Source: Pseudomonadota bacterium
GTDB taxonomy: Bacteria > Pseudomonadota > Alphaproteobacteria > Rhodobacterales > Rhodobacteraceae
DNA: 5,561 nucleotides
Direction: 5' to 3'
Assembly (NCBI GenBank): GCA_027592105.1
Contig: JAQCLA010000173.1
Coordinates: forward strand, 1-5,561
A model generated the notes under the pieces. It was not told where the DNA came from and ran no database searches. It saw nothing but the letters and a program-made list of their open reading frames with translations. The first letter of the stretch is position 1; every line of letters begins with the position of its first letter. Below, one piece after another: positions 1 to 5,561 of the stretch. The position numbers were made by a program, and so were the translations under genes.

Positions 1-255
1 AACAACCAAAACGGCCTCAAGCAGATCGGCAACGCGACCTATGTCGAAACCGCCGTGTCAGGCCGGCCGCAGGTCGGCGAGGCGGGTGCGGAGGGTTTTG
101 GTACAATCCAATCAGGCTCGCTCGAACGTTCGAACGTCGACATCACCGAGGAGTTGGTGAACCTGATTACCGCCCAGCGGAACTATCAGGCCTCGGCCAA
201 GGCAATCGAGACCACGACCAGCCTGACCCAGACCATCATCAACATCCGGATGTAA
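1..255 (+). CDS. flgE: Flagellar hook protein FlgE, C-terminal 84 residues (partial)
   Basis: This is the 3' end of a gene that begins before the window; the frame is open from base 1 and stops at TAA 253-255. FlgE polymerises into the hook, the flexible joint between rod and filament outside the outer membrane. The visible part is the conserved C-terminal segment of the FlgE/FlgF/FlgG family: a GSLERSNVDITEELVNLI stretch (residues 39-56 of the fragment), then AQRNYQASAKAIET, ending TIINIRM. These C-terminal heptad-like residues form the inner coiled coil of the axial proteins. I assign hook rather than rod protein because the VDITEELVNLITAQRNYQ wording and the final IxNIR are typical of FlgE, and because flgF follows directly. 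A GTG at 55 is internal and is not a start. The gap to flgF is 32 bases, so co-transcription is likely. The N-terminal and surface domains cannot be judged here. Confidence 0.93.
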   Translation, partial: NNQNGLKQIGNATYVETAVSGRPQVGEAGAEGFGTIQSGSLERSNVDITEELVNLITAQRNYQASAKAIETTTSLTQTIINIRM

Positions 256-287
256 TCGACGGCCCCGGCATAGGAGCGACAAGCCTC

Positions 288-1049
288 ATGGATCGCATGA
301 TTCACACCGCGTTAAATTCGATGCGCAACTTGTCAGAGTTGCAGAAAATCAACGCGCAAAATCTGACGAACATGACTGTGCCGGGGTTTCGCAAGGATCT
401 TTGGGGGCAAGCAGGCAGCGGTTATCTGCAAGCTGGCCAAGAACCAACGGCACGTGCTTTTGCACTCAGAAGCGGGGAAAGCGCGTTCTCTTATCAGGTC
501 GGGACGATGGACCCGACGGGGATCGAAACCGATGTTGCCATTCTCGACGATGGTTGGTTCTTGGTGCAGCCCCCGGATGGATCAGAACCCGCCTTAAGCA
601 GACGCGGCGACTTTTCGGTCAACGCGGATGGTTTCTTGATCAATGGCTCTGACGAGACCATTCTGAGCGACGCGCTCACCCCGATTGTTGTCCCGCCTTA
701 CCGGGAAATCCAGATCACCCAGATCGGTGAAATTCTGATCAGCCCGCAAGACGCCGAAGTCGGTACTTTTGTTTCAGCCGGTTTTATCGGCACAACCACG
801 GCGGCCGGTGTGGCCCTAAAAAAGGGTGAAGACTCGCGTATCCGCCCGGTCGACGGCCCGCTCCCTGCGCCCGACCAGATTGCACATATGCAGCAAGGCA
901 TGCTGGAAAGCTCGAACGTGAATGCCGTTGAAGAGCTGGTCTATACCATCGAGTTGCAGCGCCGCTTTGAGATGAGCGTGAAATTCATCGAATCCGCAAA
1001 GCAGATCGACCAAGCCGCGGCACAGGTCATGCGGATCGCACAGGATTAA
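288..1049 (+). CDS. flgF: Flagellar proximal rod protein FlgF
   Basis: At 253 residues this matches the usual FlgF length of about 250. FlgF is one of the rod proteins that are exported by the flagellar type III apparatus and assemble in the periplasm. The start MDRMIHTALNSMR is typical of FlgF; an in-frame ATG three codons later is less likely. AGGAG at 272-276 is the probable ribosome binding site, with a rather long 11-base spacing. The N-terminal rod motif is present but altered: AQNLTN (residues 23-28) replaces the usual ANNLAN, followed by VPGFRKDL. A middle beta domain follows, with DVAILDDGWFLV and RRGDFSVNADGFLING. The C-terminal motif GMLESSNVNAVEELV (from residue 204) and LQRRFEMSVKFIESA close the protein. 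It lacks the FlgG-specific insertion after the N-terminal helix. The 5' part is poorer in GC than the rest of the window. The flgG gene follows after 60 bases containing a promoter. Confidence 0.93.
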   Translation: MDRMIHTALNSMRNLSELQKINAQNLTNMTVPGFRKDLWGQAGSGYLQAGQEPTARAFALRSGESAFSYQVGTMDPTGIETDVAILDDGWFLVQPPDGSEPALSRRGDFSVNADGFLINGSDETILSDALTPIVVPPYREIQITQIGEILISPQDAEVGTFVSAGFIGTTTAAGVALKKGEDSRIRPVDGPLPAPDQIAHMQQGMLESSNVNAVEELVYTIELQRRFEMSVKFIESAKQIDQAAAQVMRIAQD

Positions 1050-1057
1050 TTCCGGGC

Positions 1058-1073
1058 TGGCACAGCTCTTGCA
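1058..1073 (+). promoter_or_regulatory. Sigma-54 (RpoN) type -24/-12 promoter upstream of flgG
   Basis: The sequence TGGCACAGCTCTTGCA matches the sigma-54 consensus TGGCACG-N4-TTGCW at every defined base except the last G of the -24 block. GG lies at 1059-1060 and GC at 1071-1072, with exactly the ten bases between them that sigma-54 holoenzyme requires. The expected transcript start is near 1084, giving a leader of about 26 bases with a good ribosome binding site before the flgG ATG at 1110. The element lies just after the flgF stop, in the longest spacer of the window. Sigma-54 promoters need an enhancer-binding activator, for example FleQ/FleT-type in flagellar systems; I could not identify its binding site, which may lie within flgF. 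The match is direct observation; activity is inference. Confidence 0.82.
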
Positions 1074-1095
1074 AGACTGTAGGGACGAACCTGAC

Positions 1096-1103
1096 AAAGG
1101 AAG
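1096..1103 (+). promoter_or_regulatory. Ribosome binding site of flgG
   Basis: AAAGGAAG contains an AAGGA core whose last base is 8 bases before the ATG at 1110, an ideal spacing. It supports that start over the in-frame ATG at 1125. The site overlaps a short perfect inverted repeat, GGAA-G-TTCC at 1099-1107, which is too short to form a stable stem on its own. Confidence 0.75.
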
Positions 1104-1109
1104 TTCCAG

Positions 1110-1898
1110 ATGTCCGCAAGCGCCATGCACGTTGCCAAGACCGGTCTCAATTCACAGCAGACCAAAATGCAGATTATCGCCAACAACTTGGCGAACGTGA
1201 ATACCAATGGTTTTAAGCGCGACCGCGCGAATTTCGAGAGCCTTCTTTATCAGGTGATGCGCTCTGGCGGTGCACAAACCGCAGACGGCACCGCGCTAAC
1301 CTCCTCTTCTACGGTCGGCACCGGCGTGCGACTGGTTTCAACCCAAAAACTCTATTCGCAGGGTAGCCTTGTCAGCACCGAGAACTCGCTTGATCTGGCC
1401 ATCGACGGGATGGGATTTTTCCAGGTTTTGATGCCTGACGGCCGGATTGGCTATACAAGAAACGGTGCCTTTTCACGTAATACCGAGGGTACGTTGACCA
1501 CGCCCAGCGGATATATCTTGCAGCCTGAGATCCAGATCCCCGACAATGTGACCGAGATCACGATCGGGCAAAACGGTGTCATCTCTGTCATGGTTGCCGG
1601 CCAGAACGAGCCCGAAGAGGTTGGGCAGATCACGCTTGCAAACTTCACTAACCCCCGCGGCCTTCAGCCGATTGGCGAGACCTTCGTGATCGAAACACTG
1701 GCCAGCGGCGGACCAATTGAAGGCGTCCCCTACGAGGGTGGTTTTGGCAAGTTGCAGCAAGGCTATCTTGAAAGCTCTAACGTGAATGTCGTTCAGCAAC
1801 TTGTTGATATGATTGAGACGCAGCGCGCCTATGAGGTGAGTTCAAAAGCCATCAGCGCCAGCGATGAAATGATGCGCCATATCTCGAACAACCTGTGA
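1110..1898 (+). CDS. flgG: Flagellar distal rod protein FlgG
   Basis: The protein has 262 residues, against about 260 in enteric FlgG. FlgG forms the straight distal rod that crosses the P and L rings and connects to the hook. The N-terminus MSASAMHVAKTGLNSQQTK aligns with the enteric MISSLWIAKTGL start, which together with the ribosome binding site fixes the start. The rod signature IANNLANVNTNGFKRD covers residues 23-38. It is followed at about residues 47-64 by a YQVMRSGGAQ-type segment, the FlgG-specific insertion that makes the rod straight and rigid rather than curved like the hook. The middle domain has LAIDGMGFFQVLMPDG and YTRNGAFSRN. The C-terminal motif GYLESSNVNVVQQLVDMIE begins at residue 218, followed by TQRAYEVSSKAI. 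It is the first gene behind the sigma-54 element, and flgH follows after 13 bases. All expected family features are present and it looks intact. Confidence 0.97.
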   Translation: MSASAMHVAKTGLNSQQTKMQIIANNLANVNTNGFKRDRANFESLLYQVMRSGGAQTADGTALTSSSTVGTGVRLVSTQKLYSQGSLVSTENSLDLAIDGMGFFQVLMPDGRIGYTRNGAFSRNTEGTLTTPSGYILQPEIQIPDNVTEITIGQNGVISVMVAGQNEPEEVGQITLANFTNPRGLQPIGETFVIETLASGGPIEGVPYEGGFGKLQQGYLESSNVNVVQQLVDMIETQRAYEVSSKAISASDEMMRHISNNL

Positions 1899-1911
1899 TT
1901 AGGGCAAAGCC

Positions 1912-2580
1912 ATGATGCGCCGCCTATCCCTGCCCTTCACCTGCGTTCTCGTCGCAACCCTCGCCGGCTGTTCCACCCAAGTGGAACAAGCCGCAAGCGC
2001 GGATTTTACGCCAATCTTTCCGCTGGCCGCCGATTATCAACCCGGCGGGCTTCCTGCCGGTGCGATCTACAACCCCCATCAGTCGGGCCTGTTTGCAACC
2101 GACCGCCGCGCAAGCCGCGTGGGCGATATTCTGACCATCGCCTTCACCGAAAGCTTTCAAGCGACCAAGTCGCAAAACGCAGGCACCGCAAAAACCTCGT
2201 CTTTCGATATCGCGCTTCCCAATATTTCGCCCTTTACGTCTGGGGCGGACCTGTCACACGGCACCACCCAGAACTTCACCGGCAGCGGTACCGCCGCGCA
2301 GTCGAATTCACTGACTGGGCAGGTCTCGGTCCATGTGGTGCGGGTTTTGCCCGGTGGCAATCTTGAGATCCTCGGTCAAAAGAAGCTGACGCTGAACAAT
2401 GGCGATGAATATGTGCGGGTGCGCGGCATCGTGCGGCCTGAAGACATCACCTCGAACAATGTAGTTCTTTCAGACCGGATCGCTAATGCCGAGATCACCT
2501 ATATCGGTGCGGGCGATGTGGCCGATGCCGGGCGACGGGGCTGGCTTTCAAGCGTTCTGACATCCATTTCCCCGAACTGA
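1912..2580 (+). CDS. flgH: Flagellar L-ring lipoprotein FlgH
   Basis: FlgH forms the outer-membrane L ring, the outer half of the bushing through which the rod turns. The 222 residues compare with about 230 in enterics. The N-terminus is a lipoprotein signal: MMRR, a hydrophobic stretch, then the lipobox LAGC with the lipid-bearing cysteine at residue 20. Serine at position +2 favours outer-membrane sorting under the enteric Lol rule. Family motifs follow: LFATDRRASRVGDILTIAFTES (about residues 60-81, split here as LFATDRRASRVGD and ILTIAFTES), then ATKSQNAGTAKTSSFD. The C-terminal half has VHVVRVLPGGNLEILGQKK, NNGDEYVRVRGIVRPEDI and the ending IGAGDVADAGRRGWLS. Tandem ATGs occur at 1912 and 1915 and cannot be told apart; AGGG at 1901-1904 serves either. 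It is followed 14 bases later by flgI, so the L- and P-ring genes are adjacent, as is usual. Confidence 0.96.
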   Translation: MMRRLSLPFTCVLVATLAGCSTQVEQAASADFTPIFPLAADYQPGGLPAGAIYNPHQSGLFATDRRASRVGDILTIAFTESFQATKSQNAGTAKTSSFDIALPNISPFTSGADLSHGTTQNFTGSGTAAQSNSLTGQVSVHVVRVLPGGNLEILGQKKLTLNNGDEYVRVRGIVRPEDITSNNVVLSDRIANAEITYIGAGDVADAGRRGWLSSVLTSISPN

Positions 2581-2594
2581 CGGAGGCATCATAG

Positions 2595-3737
2595 ATGCGC
2601 ACCCCATGGTATGCTCTCGCGCTTGTCACAATCTTCGCGGCCAGCGTCTTTAGCAGCTTTCCGAATGCTGCAAAAGCCGAGCGGATCAAGGATATCACCT
2701 CGATCGCCGGGGTGCGGTCGAACCAGCTTGTCGGCTATGGCTTGGTGGTTGGTCTTGCTGGCACCGGCGATGGCGGCACCGGGCTGACGCTGCAGTCGAT
2801 GCAGGCGATGGTATCGCGTTTTGGGCTTGTCACCGGTGTCGAGGGGCTGAATGCGCGGAATGCAGCCGCCGTTATGGTCACCACCGACCTGCCCCCCTTT
2901 GTCAAACCGGGTCAAAGGCTTGACGTCACCGTGTCAACCATCGGTGGCGCCAAATCGCTGCGCGGCGGCACGCTTTTGATGACGCCATTACTTGGGGCGG
3001 ATGGCGAAACCTACGGTATCGCGCAAGGCAATCTCGTGGTCGGTGGTCTTGGGGTCGAGGGGCAGGATAACTCGTCGTTGGTCGTGAATATCCCGACCGT
3101 CGGCCGCATCCCACGCGGGGCCACTGCAGAGCGGATGGTCGAGTCCTCCTTCCTTGAGACCGAACATCTGATCCTCAATCTCAATCGTGGCGATTTCACC
3201 GCATCCGCGAATATGGCCGAGGCGATCAACAATATCTTTGGCCCCGATGTCGCAACCCCGCTCGATGCAAATTCGGTGCGCGTACGTGCGCCGCAAGATC
3301 CGTCGCAGCGAGTGGCCTTTGTCTCGCTTTTGGAAAATATCGAGGTCGAGCCGGTCGAGCCACCCGCGCAAGTGATCATCAATTCGCGCACCGGCACGGT
3401 GGTTATCGGCGGCAATGTCCGCGTGACACCGGCGGCCGTGACCCATGGATCGCTGACCGTCAGGGTCAATGAGCGTTTGAACGTCGCGCAAGGTGCCACC
3501 GTTGTGACCAACGAGAACCAGACAATCGTCGCACCGGGTGAGCCCGTGGTGACACCGGAAAGCACTGTGGACGCGACCGAGGAACCCGCCCGCGCCTTTG
3601 TTTTTGATGGTGGGGTGTCGTTGTCGTCGCTCGTGGACTCGATCAATGCGGTCGGGGCGTCGGCATCGGATCTTGTGGCCATTCTCGAAGCGCTGCGCGA
3701 AGCCGGTGCGCTGCGCGCAGAGCTGATCATCATCTGA
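2595..3737 (+). CDS. flgI: Flagellar P-ring protein FlgI
   Basis: FlgI is secreted through Sec and forms the periplasmic P ring around the rod at the peptidoglycan. The 380 residues include a signal peptide: MRTPWYALALV, a hydrophobic core, and a probable cleavage after AKA at residue 28, leaving ERIKDITSIAGVR as the mature start. Family motifs are NQLVGYGLVVGLAGTGDG (about residues 43-60), LPPFVKPGQRLDVTVSTIG, AKSLRGGTLLMTPL, AQGNLVVGG, IPRGATAER, VIINSRTGTVVIGG and the closing LREAGALRAELIII. The start is fixed by GGAGG at 2582-2586, 8 bases before ATG and directly after the flgH stop. The predicted protein contains no cysteine, so it cannot form the intramolecular disulfide known from enteric FlgI. 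FlgA, the usual P-ring chaperone, is not in the window. The flgI stop codon overlaps the flgJ ribosome binding site. Confidence 0.97.
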   Translation: MRTPWYALALVTIFAASVFSSFPNAAKAERIKDITSIAGVRSNQLVGYGLVVGLAGTGDGGTGLTLQSMQAMVSRFGLVTGVEGLNARNAAAVMVTTDLPPFVKPGQRLDVTVSTIGGAKSLRGGTLLMTPLLGADGETYGIAQGNLVVGGLGVEGQDNSSLVVNIPTVGRIPRGATAERMVESSFLETEHLILNLNRGDFTASANMAEAINNIFGPDVATPLDANSVRVRAPQDPSQRVAFVSLLENIEVEPVEPPAQVIINSRTGTVVIGGNVRVTPAAVTHGSLTVRVNERLNVAQGATVVTNENQTIVAPGEPVVTPESTVDATEEPARAFVFDGGVSLSSLVDSINAVGASASDLVAILEALREAGALRAELIII

Positions 3738-3739
3738 GG
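3736..3739 (+). promoter_or_regulatory. Ribosome binding site of flgJ overlapping the flgI stop codon
   Basis: GAGG at 3736-3739 shares its first two bases with the flgI TGA (3735-3737) and sits 8 bases before the flgJ ATG at 3748. The overlap suggests that ribosomes finishing flgI help initiation at flgJ. Confidence 0.6.
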
Positions 3740-3747
3740 CATACGCG

Positions 3748-4104
3748 ATGACCGAACTCCCCTCTGCCCTGCCCCGCACCACCATCGCCGATCTGTCGCT
3801 AGGACGCGCGTCAACCGCGACAGGCCCGGGCTGGGGGCGTCCAAATATCCGCACCGACAATGCTGGGCCGGCTCAGCTCCGTCAGGCGGCTGAGGAATTC
3901 GAAGCGATGTTTCTCAACAGCTTCTTGCAAGAGGCACGCAAAGGCCAACTGGCCGATGGGCTGCTGAGTTCGTCGGCGGGCGATACATTTCGCGGCATGC
4001 TCGACCAAGAATACGCACGCGCGGCTTCTCAGGGGATGTCTTTGGGCATCGCCGATGCGCTTTATGGCCAATTTTCGCGGCACCTTTCCACGACGGATGA
4101 CTGA
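3748..4104 (+). CDS. flgJ: Short FlgJ: rod-binding (rod cap) domain only, no muramidase domain
   Basis: The product has 118 residues, against about 310 for enteric FlgJ, which joins an N-terminal rod-cap domain to a C-terminal peptidoglycan hydrolase. Only the first part is present. After a proline- and threonine-rich N-terminal region (1-40) comes the rod-binding domain (about 42-111): LRQAAEEFEAMFLNSFLQEA, then GDTFRGMLDQEYARAASQGM and SLGIADALYGQF. The stop at 4102-4104 is followed after two bases by the flgK start, so no hidden hydrolase remnant can fit downstream; this is a genuine short form rather than a frameshift. Many alphaproteobacteria have such a form, and in Rhodobacter sphaeroides Fla1 a separate lytic transglycosylase, SltF, makes the hole and partners with FlgJ. 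Such an enzyme is expected elsewhere in this genome (inference). Position between flgI and flgK supports the name. Confidence 0.93.
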   Translation: MTELPSALPRTTIADLSLGRASTATGPGWGRPNIRTDNAGPAQLRQAAEEFEAMFLNSFLQEARKGQLADGLLSSSAGDTFRGMLDQEYARAASQGMSLGIADALYGQFSRHLSTTDD

Positions 4105-4106
4105 CC

Positions 4107-5561
4107 ATGGCAGGGCTGTTAGACATCGCCAGCAGCGGCATTCGCGCCTATCGCGAAGCATTGGCCGTAACTGGACAGAACATTGCCAATATCGACACCG
4201 AGGGCTATCGGCGGCGCGGCGCGGCGCTGTCGGAGATTGCGGCAAGTCAGAGTGACATCACCACGATTGCCGATCAGACCGGCCTTGGCGTGCGCGTCGA
4301 GAGCATTAGCCGGGCCTTTGACAGTTTCATCTCGGGGCGCGCGCGCGATGCAACCTCGGACTTTTCACAGGCCGAGGCCTATGCCGTCGCGCTGGAAACC
4401 ATGGAAGGCGCGCTTGTTCCGGGCGATTACGACTTGGGCTATTTCCTCGGTGGGTTTTTCGACGGGTTGAACGGTGTGGCCCAAGCCCCCGGCGATCTGG
4501 CCACACGCAGCGTGGCCCTGACCAAGGGCAGTGCACTGGCCAATGGGTTTGTGCAGCTTTCACAAGATCTGAGCGACTTGCGCGACACCATCTGGCAAGA
4601 AACCGCCAATGTGACCCGCGACGTCAACAGCCTTTTAACCACGCTGCGCAACACACAAAGCCAGCTAATCTCATCGGGCAGTGCAAGCGGCGCCTCCAAC
4701 GCCTTGCTTGATGCGCGGGACCAGACGATCTCGGAAATAGCCACCTTGGTCGGGGTCACGGTCAGCTCGGCGGCAAGCGGGGCTGCCACGGTGACGCTTG
4801 GCCGTAGCGGCAATGGACCCCTGCTTGGATCAGCAACCCAGACCGGCTCATTGCAGGTGCAGCAAAGTGGCGACAGGCTGGTCTTTCTGGGCGGCCAATT
4901 GCCCGGCCTTGCCGAGACTCAACAGGTCTCGTCGGGTCGTTTGGCTGGCCTTTCAGAAGCGTATCGGGCCGTAAACAATGCGATACATGCCCTTGATACG
5001 CTGGCCAGCCGCCTGGCCACTGAGTTCAACGCGGTGCATGCAAACGGGATTGACCTCAACGGCAAGGTCGGCGGCGCGCTTTTCACAGCCGACGGTGTGG
5101 CCATCACGCAATCGGCAACCAATCTTGGCAGCTTTACCGCCACAGCCACCGCCCCCGAGGTGATCGACCAAACCGCCGCCGAAACCCGCTTTAGCTACTC
5201 AGCCGCGCGCGGGGCATGGCTAAGTTTCGATGCGACCGGCAAGGCTACGACGCACGCGCGTGGGCCGATCACCATCGGCGCGGTGCGCATCGACATTTCC
5301 GGCAAGCCCGCCGATGGCGATGAATTCACCCTAAACACCGAGATCGGCAAAGCCGCACAGATGCGGTTTTTGCTCGAAAAACCGCAAGAAATCGCCGCTG
5401 CTGGCCTTTTGCTCAGCCAAGCCGATATCACGAATACCGCCGACACCACGCTTGAAGCCGCCGCCATCGCGCCCCAGGCCGCAACCGGGCTGACGGATAT
5501 CACAAAACTGCTGCGTGACGATCTTTCGACGCTCTCGGCGACGGCGCTACGCCAAAACGGC
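4107..5561 (+). CDS. flgK: Flagellar hook-associated protein FlgK (HAP1), N-terminal 485 residues (partial)
   Basis: FlgK is the first hook-filament junction protein, exported late and placed on the hook tip before FlgL and flagellin. The frame is open from ATG 4107 to the window edge for 485 codons without a stop. The N-terminus MAGLLDIASSGIRAYREAL followed by TGQNIANIDTEGYRRR (residues 22-37) is the axial-family motif in its FlgK form. Next come FLGGFFDGLNGVAQAPGDLA (about 113-132) with TRSVALTKGSALANGF, then NALLDARDQTISEIATLVGV (198-217), LSEAYRAVNN and EFNAVHANGIDLNG, and ISGKPADGDEFTL at 397-409, all typical of FlgK. The conserved C-terminal coiled-coil segment (ExxNLLxxQQAYxAxAK type) has not appeared, so the real protein is longer. 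The start lies 2 bases after the flgJ stop with only a weak GGA at 4095-4097 upstream, suggesting translational coupling. No sigma-28-like promoter was seen before it. Confidence 0.96.
   Translation, partial: MAGLLDIASSGIRAYREALAVTGQNIANIDTEGYRRRGAALSEIAASQSDITTIADQTGLGVRVESISRAFDSFISGRARDATSDFSQAEAYAVALETMEGALVPGDYDLGYFLGGFFDGLNGVAQAPGDLATRSVALTKGSALANGFVQLSQDLSDLRDTIWQETANVTRDVNSLLTTLRNTQSQLISSGSASGASNALLDARDQTISEIATLVGVTVSSAASGAATVTLGRSGNGPLLGSATQTGSLQVQQSGDRLVFLGGQLPGLAETQQVSSGRLAGLSEAYRAVNNAIHALDTLASRLATEFNAVHANGIDLNGKVGGALFTADGVAITQSATNLGSFTATATAPEVIDQTAAETRFSYSAARGAWLSFDATGKATTHARGPITIGAVRIDISGKPADGDEFTLNTEIGKAAQMRFLLEKPQEIAAAGLLLSQADITNTADTTLEAAAIAPQAATGLTDITKLLRDDLSTLSATALRQNG

Noticed and set aside
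448..464. Second sigma-54-like sequence in flgF (CGGCACG followed by TTGCA)
   Set aside because: Eleven bases separate the GG (449-450) and GC (462-463) instead of ten, and sigma-54 tolerates little spacing change. It is also inside coding sequence, far from the next gene start.
816..1130. Minus-strand open frame of 104 codons spanning the flgF-flgG spacer
   Set aside because: It overlaps the end of flgF, the sigma-54 element and the flgG start. It has no recognisable domain and is best explained as a shadow of flgF.
901..1840. Repeated DNA similarity between the 3' ends of flgF and flgG (ESSNVN coding region)
   Set aside because: It reflects the shared C-terminal motif of the FlgE/F/G protein family, not a recent duplication or mobile repeat.
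2336..2351. Weak sigma-54-like match in flgH (TGG with correctly spaced TTGC)
   Set aside because: The spacing is right, but the -24 block is TGGTGCG rather than TGGCACG and the -12 block ends in C. It is inside flgH and about 250 bases before flgI, so a chance match in GC-rich coding DNA is likely.
2988..3860. Long open frames on the minus strand opposite flgI and flgJ (290 and 277 codons)
   Set aside because: They lie opposite an unmistakable flgI, resemble no family I know, and are rich in Arg, Asp, Ser and Thr as expected for the reverse of GC-biased codons.
4055..4470. Small plus-strand frames covering the flgJ-flgK junction
   Set aside because: They are out of frame with flgK, whose own frame carries all conserved FlgK motifs from 4107 onward.

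Overview
The window lies wholly inside a flagellar operon. All genes are on the + strand, in the order flgE (3' end only), flgF, flgG, flgH, flgI, flgJ, flgK (5' part, open at the right edge). Together they build the distal rod, the L and P rings, the rod cap and the first hook-filament junction. Gaps between genes are 2 to 60 bases. The right-hand end is the 5' part of flgK, 485 codons without a stop, starting 2 bases after flgJ ends.

Organism: GC is roughly 60% by eye. Codon use (much CTT/CTG, GCC, ACC, ATC) and the protein style suggest an alphaproteobacterium, most likely Rhodobacterales. The gene order flgE-F-G-H-I-J-K is that of gammaproteobacterial operons, not the scattered order usual in Caulobacter or Rhizobium. 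Two further traits fit the Rhodobacter sphaeroides Fla1-type system: FlgJ consists of the rod-binding domain only, and a near-consensus sigma-54 promoter lies inside the operon. A sphingomonad, or another lineage with a gamma-like flagellar cluster, is an alternative. The taxonomic call is inference.

Layout: 1-255 is the FlgE C-terminus (hook). 288-1049 is FlgF (proximal rod). 1050-1109 is the only sizeable spacer and holds the sigma-54 -24/-12 element and the flgG ribosome binding site. 1110-1898 is FlgG (distal rod). 1912-2580 is FlgH (L-ring lipoprotein). 2595-3737 is FlgI (P-ring, with signal peptide). 3748-4104 is the short FlgJ. 4107-5561 is FlgK. No tRNA, rRNA, mobile element, CRISPR array, long repeat or convincing terminator was seen, and no stretch over 300 bases lacks a gene.

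How they work together: FlgF and FlgG extend the rod through the periplasm under the FlgJ cap. FlgI and FlgH form the bushing in the peptidoglycan and outer membrane. FlgE forms the hook and FlgK joins hook to filament. The internal promoter could raise or time flgG-H-I-J-K separately from the upstream rod and hook genes. This is ordinary core flagellar DNA; the promoter is the most notable point, and I see no unknown biological system here.
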